From Rothia sp035916755 (GTDB lineage Bacteria; Actinomycetota; Actinomycetes; Actinomycetales; Micrococcaceae), in assembly GCF_035916755.1 (NCBI RefSeq), contig NZ_JAYWIX010000002.1:186001-250000 (forward strand): 64,000 nt of DNA, read 5' to 3'. Shown piece after piece: positions 59,928 to 64,000 of the stretch; position 1 is the first letter of the stretch, and the number at the start of each line of letters is the position of its first letter. The position numbers and the translations under genes were made by a program. The notes beneath the pieces are model-generated. The model saw only the letters and a program-made list of their open reading frames with translations, did not search any database and had not been told where the DNA came from.

Positions 59928-60423
59928 CCACCCAGACCCCACAGGAGCCAACCCCTACGCCGGGCGTCCGCTCGAACCGGTTGACTCCACAGTCGTTCAC
60001 GCCTCCATTACCGAAGACCCCCTCGAACCGCTCCTAGCAGGAGCTAAAGAAGCGACCATGACCCGAGCTATGGGCGCCCTGGTCGTCTTCGACGGCATCG
60101 TGCGCGACCACGACCACGGGGAGCCCGTAGCGGCCCTGGCCTATACCGCCCACCCGCAGGCAACCGACTACCTGGAGCGCGTCCTGCACTCGGTGGCAGA
60201 AGAAATCCCCGGCGTGCGCCTGTGGGCAGCCCACCGCGTTGGCCCCATCCCCATCGGCGAATCCGCCCTCACTGTCCTTGCGGCAGCAGCCCACCGCGGC
60301 ACAGCCTTCACCGCCTGCTCCCTGGCAGCTGACCGCATCAAAGCAGAAGTGCCCATCTGGAAAGAACAAGAACTCACCGACGGCAGTGTGCAGTGGGTGG
60401 GAATCGATACGCCTACCGGCTAG
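59917..60423 (+). CDS. moaE: Molybdopterin synthase large subunit
   Basis: A 168-residue MoaE that with MoaD makes the dithiolene. It contains GALVVFDGIVRDHDHG, the AAHRVGPIPIGESAL stretch and the lysine motif VPIWKEQEL for substrate binding. An N-terminal extension of about 30 residues is unusual but harmless. It closes the moaC-mogA-moaE set with overlapping frames. Confidence 0.96.
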   Translation: MTTNHPDPTGANPYAGRPLEPVDSTVVHASITEDPLEPLLAGAKEATMTRAMGALVVFDGIVRDHDHGEPVAALAYTAHPQATDYLERVLHSVAEEIPGVRLWAAHRVGPIPIGESALTVLAAAAHRGTAFTACSLAADRIKAEVPIWKEQELTDGSVQWVGIDTPTG

Positions 60424-60453
60424 AAGCATAGAAGATGCAGATGCTGCTGGGGT

Positions 60454-60554
60454 AGGTCTTGCGTTCCGAGCCCGCTGGCTCGGGGCTGGCGTGAATTGGG
60501 GCGAGCGCCCCAGCGCGAGCCCCAAGAGGGTCTGCGGGCGAGAATGCGAGACCT
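60454..60554. repeat. Dispersed ~100-bp palindromic repeat, copy 3 (diverged)
   Basis: Outer arms start AGGTCT and end AGACCT, pairing in steps. The core GCTGGCTCGGGGCTGGCGTG and the following GAATTG word match copy 2 (GGCTGGGGCTGGCATGAATTG) in the same order. It lies between moaE and moeB, 43 bases before the moeB ATG. Confidence 0.7.
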
Positions 60555-60597
60555 GCCCAGCGGGAAGAGCCCGCTTCACTCTAGAGAAAGACCTACC

Positions 60598-61818
60598 ATG
60601 ACCTCTGAACTAACGTCGCTGGCCTACCAGCTCTACGGGCGGCAGATGATTCTGCCGGAGATGGGGCAGGCTGGTCAGGAAAAGCTGAACACGGCAACGG
60701 TCGCGGTGATTGGGGCAGGCGGCCTGGGTTCCCCGGCCCTGCTCTACCTGGCCGGGGCAGGTGTCGGTCGTATTCTCATCATCGACGATGATGCGGTAGA
60801 AACCTCTAACCTGCACCGTCAGGTCATCCACTCCTATGCCCGGGTGGGGGCATCCAAGGCTGACTCAGCCGCCCAAACCCTGCGCGAACTCAACCCCCTG
60901 ATTAGGGTCGAAGCTGTCAAGGAGCGTCTGACCGACGCTAATGCGGCAGAGCTACTAGCCGGGGTGGACGTGCTGGTTGATGGTTCCGATAATTTCCCCA
61001 CCCGCTACACCGCCTCCCGCGCTGCTGCCGCCCTGGGTATTCCCCATGTGTGGGGTGCCATTCTCGGGTTTGACGCCCAGATGAGCGTCTTCTGGGCGGG
61101 TCATGGGCCGGTCTACGAGGACCTGTACCCGCTCGAACCAGCCCCCGGTTCGGTACCTAACTGCGCTACCGCAGGGGTGATCGGTGCCCTGGCTGGGGTC
61201 GTTGGAACCGCGATGGCCCTGGAAGTTATTAAGCTGCTGACCGGTATTGGGCAGCCGCTGATGGGCGAGGTGGGCTACTATACCGGTCTGACCGGCCGCT
61301 GGGAGTACATCCCCCTGATTGCTTCTACCTCCCGCGCCGCTTCTGGTTCGGGTGCCGACTCGAGTGCCCGCACGGCGGGTTCCGGTGCGGACGCCGGTGG
61401 GCAGGTAGCGGGGAAGGGGCAGGCCCCTGCACCCCTGCGTCCGCCTGCTGCCGACTGGGAACCCGCTACCGCCGAACCTGACCAGTACGGTATGGAAGTT
61501 ACCTGGGCTGATATTGCTGGCTCACCCTACTTTGAGGGGGTTCCCCTCATTGATGTGCGAGAGCCCCACGAGCACGCAGCGCTGGCTGTTCCGGGTAGCT
61601 TCAACCTACCCCTGTCGCTGATTGAAGCCGCTTCCACCGATCCGGCTCTAGGGTCGGCCATTGACACGATCCTGCCCAGCCACCAGGGGCGCTATGCTCT
61701 CTACTGTGCGGCGGGGGTGCGCTCGCTCAAGGCTCTGAAGCTGCTCACCGATGCTGGTTTCAGTGATCTCTACAGCGTGGAAGGTGGCATTGACTCCTGG
61801 CTGACAAGCCAGGGGTAG
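60598..61818 (+). CDS. moeB: MoeB-like adenylyltransferase fused to rhodanese domain
   Basis: A 406-residue MoeZ/MOCS3-type fusion. The E1 domain (1-245) has VIGAGGLGSPALLYL, the DDDAVETSNLHRQ loop and catalytic-type Cys in VPNCATAGVIG. After a 65-residue Ala/Gly linker comes a rhodanese domain with LIDVREPHEHA and active Cys in LYCAAGVRS. It should adenylylate MoaD and hand over sulfur. The zinc-binding CXXC pairs of E. coli MoeB are missing. ATG 60598 is chosen since the longer frame crosses the repeat. Confidence 0.9.
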   Translation: MTSELTSLAYQLYGRQMILPEMGQAGQEKLNTATVAVIGAGGLGSPALLYLAGAGVGRILIIDDDAVETSNLHRQVIHSYARVGASKADSAAQTLRELNPLIRVEAVKERLTDANAAELLAGVDVLVDGSDNFPTRYTASRAAAALGIPHVWGAILGFDAQMSVFWAGHGPVYEDLYPLEPAPGSVPNCATAGVIGALAGVVGTAMALEVIKLLTGIGQPLMGEVGYYTGLTGRWEYIPLIASTSRAASGSGADSSARTAGSGADAGGQVAGKGQAPAPLRPPAADWEPATAEPDQYGMEVTWADIAGSPYFEGVPLIDVREPHEHAALAVPGSFNLPLSLIEAASTDPALGSAIDTILPSHQGRYALYCAAGVRSLKALKLLTDAGFSDLYSVEGGIDSWLTSQG

Positions 61819-61830
61819 GGCATCTGAGCG

Positions 61831-61854
61831 GGTGGTGTAAAGCTCTGACACCAC
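61831..61854 (+). repeat. Small hairpin after moeB
   Basis: GGTGGTGT and ACACCAC pair across nine bases. There is no T-run, so termination is unsure. Confidence 0.4.
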
Positions 61855-61924
61855 TGAATATGTGCATACCTGATGCTTAATTAGCGAAGATTTTTATTCG
61901 GTATTTATTGTACGAATTATTGGG

Positions 61925-61930
61925 TAGACT
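61925..61930 (+). promoter_or_regulatory. -10 hexamer, probable leaderless narG promoter
   Basis: TAGACT, seven bases, narG ATG at 61938. The upstream 60 bases are AT-rich and lack a clear -35, as expected for an activator-dependent promoter. ATTCG...CGAAT at 61897-61918 is a possible short operator. Confidence 0.45.
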
Positions 61931-61937
61931 GGTGCCC

Positions 61938-64000
61938 ATGACACAGCAGGCATCACACACACCTGGGCCCGACGGGCCTCTCACTGACAAGCTCATCAAA
62001 TTCGGCAAATTCTTCACCAAGTGGGACGAAACCGACGACGGCCGCGCAGCCTTCCTCAAGGGTGGTCGCGCAGGCGATGTTTTCTACCGCAACCGCTGGA
62101 GCCATGACAAGGTCGTCCGCTCCACCCACGGCGTTAACTGCACCGGCTCATGCTCCTGGCAGGTCTTCGTCAAAGACGGTGTGATCACTTGGGAGGCTCA
62201 GGCCACCGACTATCCCACCGTCGGCCCCGACCGCCCCGAATACGAACCCCGCGGCTGCCCCCGCGGCGCAGCCTTCTCCTGGTATACCTACTCACCCACC
62301 CGCGTGAAGTACCCCTACATCCGCGGTGTGCTGCTTGAAATGTACCGCGAAGCCCGCGCCCGCCTGGGCGACCCCGTCGAAGCTTGGGCCTCGATCGTCT
62401 CTGACCCCGAAAAGCGTTCCCGCTACCTGAGCGCCCGCGGTAAGGGCGGTCTGGTGCGCGGCTCCTGGGCAGAAGCCCTCGAAATGGTGGTCGCAGCCCA
62501 GATTCATACCATCAAAACCTACGGGCCCGACCGCAACATCGGTTTCTCACCCATTCCTGCCAAGTCCATGGTCTCCCACGCTTCGGGTGCTCGCTACATC
62601 GAGCTCATCGGCGGCGTGATGACCTCCTTCTACGACTGGTACGCTGACCTGCCGGTAGCCTCACCCCAGGTCTTCGGCGACCAGACCGACGTGCGTGAAT
62701 CCGGTGACTGGTGGGACGCCACCTACCTGATGATGTGGGGCTCCAACATCCCGGTCACCCGCACCCCCGACGCCCACTGGATGGCCGAGGTACGCTACCG
62801 CGGCACCAAGGTTGTCTCCGTCTCGCCCGACTACGCCGATAACACCAAGTTCGCCGACGAATGGCTGCCCGCCCAGGCCGGCACCGACGCCGCCCTTGCT
62901 ATGGCTATGGGGCACGTAATCCTCAAGGAGAACTTCGTCGACCGCCGCGTTGAGTTCTTCGAGAACTACGTGAGCACCTACACCGACTTCCCCTTCCTGG
63001 TCACCCTAGAGACCCGCGAGGACGGGGTGACGGTTCCGGCTAAGTTCCTCACCGCCGCCAACCTTGCCGAGCACGCCCAGGTGCCCGATGCGTCCTTCAA
63101 GACCGCCCTGCTCAACCGCGAAACCGGCGAGGTCGTGGTGCCCAACGGCTCCCTGGGTCACCGCTACAACGCTGAGGACGAAGGCAAATGGAACCTGGAC
63201 CTACAGGGCGTCAAGCCTGCCCTGTCCATCCTTGATCTGCCGACCGGTGCCGAGCGCGCCGTCGAGATCCAGATGCCCGCCTTCGACGAGCCCTCGGGCC
63301 GCGGCAAGATTATTACCCGCGGCGTACCCACCATCACCGTTGAGGGTAAGACTGTCACCACCGTCTTTGACCTCATGCTGGCCCAGTACGGTATCGGCCG
63401 CCCCGGCCTGCCCGGTCACTGGGCTACCAGCTTCGACGACGCGGACACCCAGTACACCCCGGCCTGGCAGGAAGCCATTACCTCTGTACCCGCCGAGGCC
63501 GTGATTCGCACCGCCCGCGAGTTCGCCCAGAACTCCATCGATTCGGGTGGCCGCACCATGATTATCATGGGTGCCGGTATCTGCCAGTGGTACCACGGCG
63601 ACACCACCTACCGCGCGATTCTAGCCCTGCTCATGATGTGCGGCGCCGAAGGCCGCAACGGCGGCGGCTGGGCCCACTACGTCGGTCAGGAAAAGGCCCG
63701 CCCCATCACGGGCTGGTCCCACATGGCCAACGCCCTGGACTGGATTCGCCCGCCGCGTACCCAGGCCGGTACCGCCTTCTGGTACATGCACACCGACCAG
63801 TTCCGCTCCGACGGCCGTACCACCGACTCTCTGCAATCGCCCCTGGCCAAGGGGGATTTGCGCGGGGTGCACACCGCCGACGTGCTGGCCCGCTCCGTGC
63901 GCATGGGCTGGATGCCCTTCTACCCCCAGTTCCCCGAAAACTCCCTGGATTTGGCGGACGCCGGTGCCGCAGCGGTTGCCGCTGGCACCGCCGAGTCCCC
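61938..64000 (+). CDS. narG: Respiratory nitrate reductase alpha subunit, C-terminus beyond window
   Basis: The first 687 residues of NarG, the molybdenum-dinucleotide subunit that reduces nitrate to nitrite at the inner face of the membrane. The FS0 cluster site is HGVNCTGSC with a later Cys in RGCPRG, and the molybdenum ligand Asp lies in SFYDWYADLP. The start MTQQASHTPG lacks a signal peptide, as for NarG. The frame remains open to base 64000. The preceding genes make and insert its cofactor; narHJI should follow outside. Confidence 0.97.
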   Translation, partial: MTQQASHTPGPDGPLTDKLIKFGKFFTKWDETDDGRAAFLKGGRAGDVFYRNRWSHDKVVRSTHGVNCTGSCSWQVFVKDGVITWEAQATDYPTVGPDRPEYEPRGCPRGAAFSWYTYSPTRVKYPYIRGVLLEMYREARARLGDPVEAWASIVSDPEKRSRYLSARGKGGLVRGSWAEALEMVVAAQIHTIKTYGPDRNIGFSPIPAKSMVSHASGARYIELIGGVMTSFYDWYADLPVASPQVFGDQTDVRESGDWWDATYLMMWGSNIPVTRTPDAHWMAEVRYRGTKVVSVSPDYADNTKFADEWLPAQAGTDAALAMAMGHVILKENFVDRRVEFFENYVSTYTDFPFLVTLETREDGVTVPAKFLTAANLAEHAQVPDASFKTALLNRETGEVVVPNGSLGHRYNAEDEGKWNLDLQGVKPALSILDLPTGAERAVEIQMPAFDEPSGRGKIITRGVPTITVEGKTVTTVFDLMLAQYGIGRPGLPGHWATSFDDADTQYTPAWQEAITSVPAEAVIRTAREFAQNSIDSGGRTMIIMGAGICQWYHGDTTYRAILALLMMCGAEGRNGGGWAHYVGQEKARPITGWSHMANALDWIRPPRTQAGTAFWYMHTDQFRSDGRTTDSLQSPLAKGDLRGVHTADVLARSVRMGWMPFYPQFPENSLDLADAGAAAVAAGTAES

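Overview
The window reads as chromosomal DNA of a high-GC Gram-positive bacterium (Actinomycetota). Marks of this are mycothiol synthase next to a GlnR-type orphan regulator, ppk followed by a MutT1-type Nudix/phosphatase fusion, MaoC-type HadA/HadB genes behind a tRNA-Thr/tRNA-Met cluster, tRNA-Trp-secE-nusG-rplK-rplA, strong G/C preference at third codon positions, and many start codons that sit 6-7 bases after a -10 hexamer (apparently leaderless messages). Catalase, nitrate reductase and PTS sucrose use together point to a facultative Micrococcaceae member, most likely Rothia or a close relative. That assignment is inference; no 16S rRNA gene is present.

Layout. 1-4.8 kb: end of a DUF6882-type gene, an SseB-like protein and an MMPL transporter. 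4.9-7.1 kb: a Fur-family repressor and catalase operon with a clear palindromic operator. 7.1-8.0 kb: a gene-free, hairpin-rich stretch ending in a strong terminator (candidate noncoding RNA). 8.0-10.4 kb: an ECF sigma factor fused to a zinc-finger anti-sigma-like segment, membrane segments and a long Pro/Glu/Val/Asp repeat. 10.5-18.5 kb: HtpX, YajQ, tRNA-Tyr, thioredoxin, an AlkA-type glycosylase, a DUF2079 membrane protein and a DeaD-type helicase. 18.5-31.9 kb: tRNA-Thr/Met/Thr, hadA-hadB, MFS, murB, a GntR regulator, asd-folA-thyA-mutT1-ppk, mshD, glnR and membrane proteins. 32.1-38 kb: nitrobindin-like protein, YgfZ, a low-GC island with small membrane proteins, pfkA and an aspartate aminotransferase. 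38-44.7 kb: tRNA-Trp-secE-nusG-rplK-rplA, an unknown gene, an orphan ABC ATPase and an attenuated rplJL operon. 44.7-52.3 kb: an EEP-family protein and a sucrose module (GH32, EIIA, EIIBCA, LacI regulator). 52.4-64 kb: two divergent molybdenum-cofactor and molybdate-uptake operons leading into narG, cut by the window end.

Functional logic. The right third is one physiological unit: molybdate import (modAB, with no modC beside it), pterin synthesis (moaA, moaC, moaD, moaE, moeB-rhodanese), metal insertion (mogA, two moeA) and nucleotide attachment (mobA) supply cofactor to the nitrate reductase whose gene follows. The sucrose genes share a 16-bp LacI-type operator before both scrB and the EIIBCA gene, which fits the linked LacI regulator. 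folA, asd and thyA are packed together, with an ATGA overlap between folA and asd.

Non-coding structure is abundant. There is a family of roughly 100-bp palindromic repeats (three copies), other unrelated large palindromes including a perfect 56-bp one between nusG and rplK, many strong bidirectional terminators, an L10-type attenuator, and about eleven promoters consistent with leaderless transcripts, two of them overlapping the stop codon of the preceding gene.
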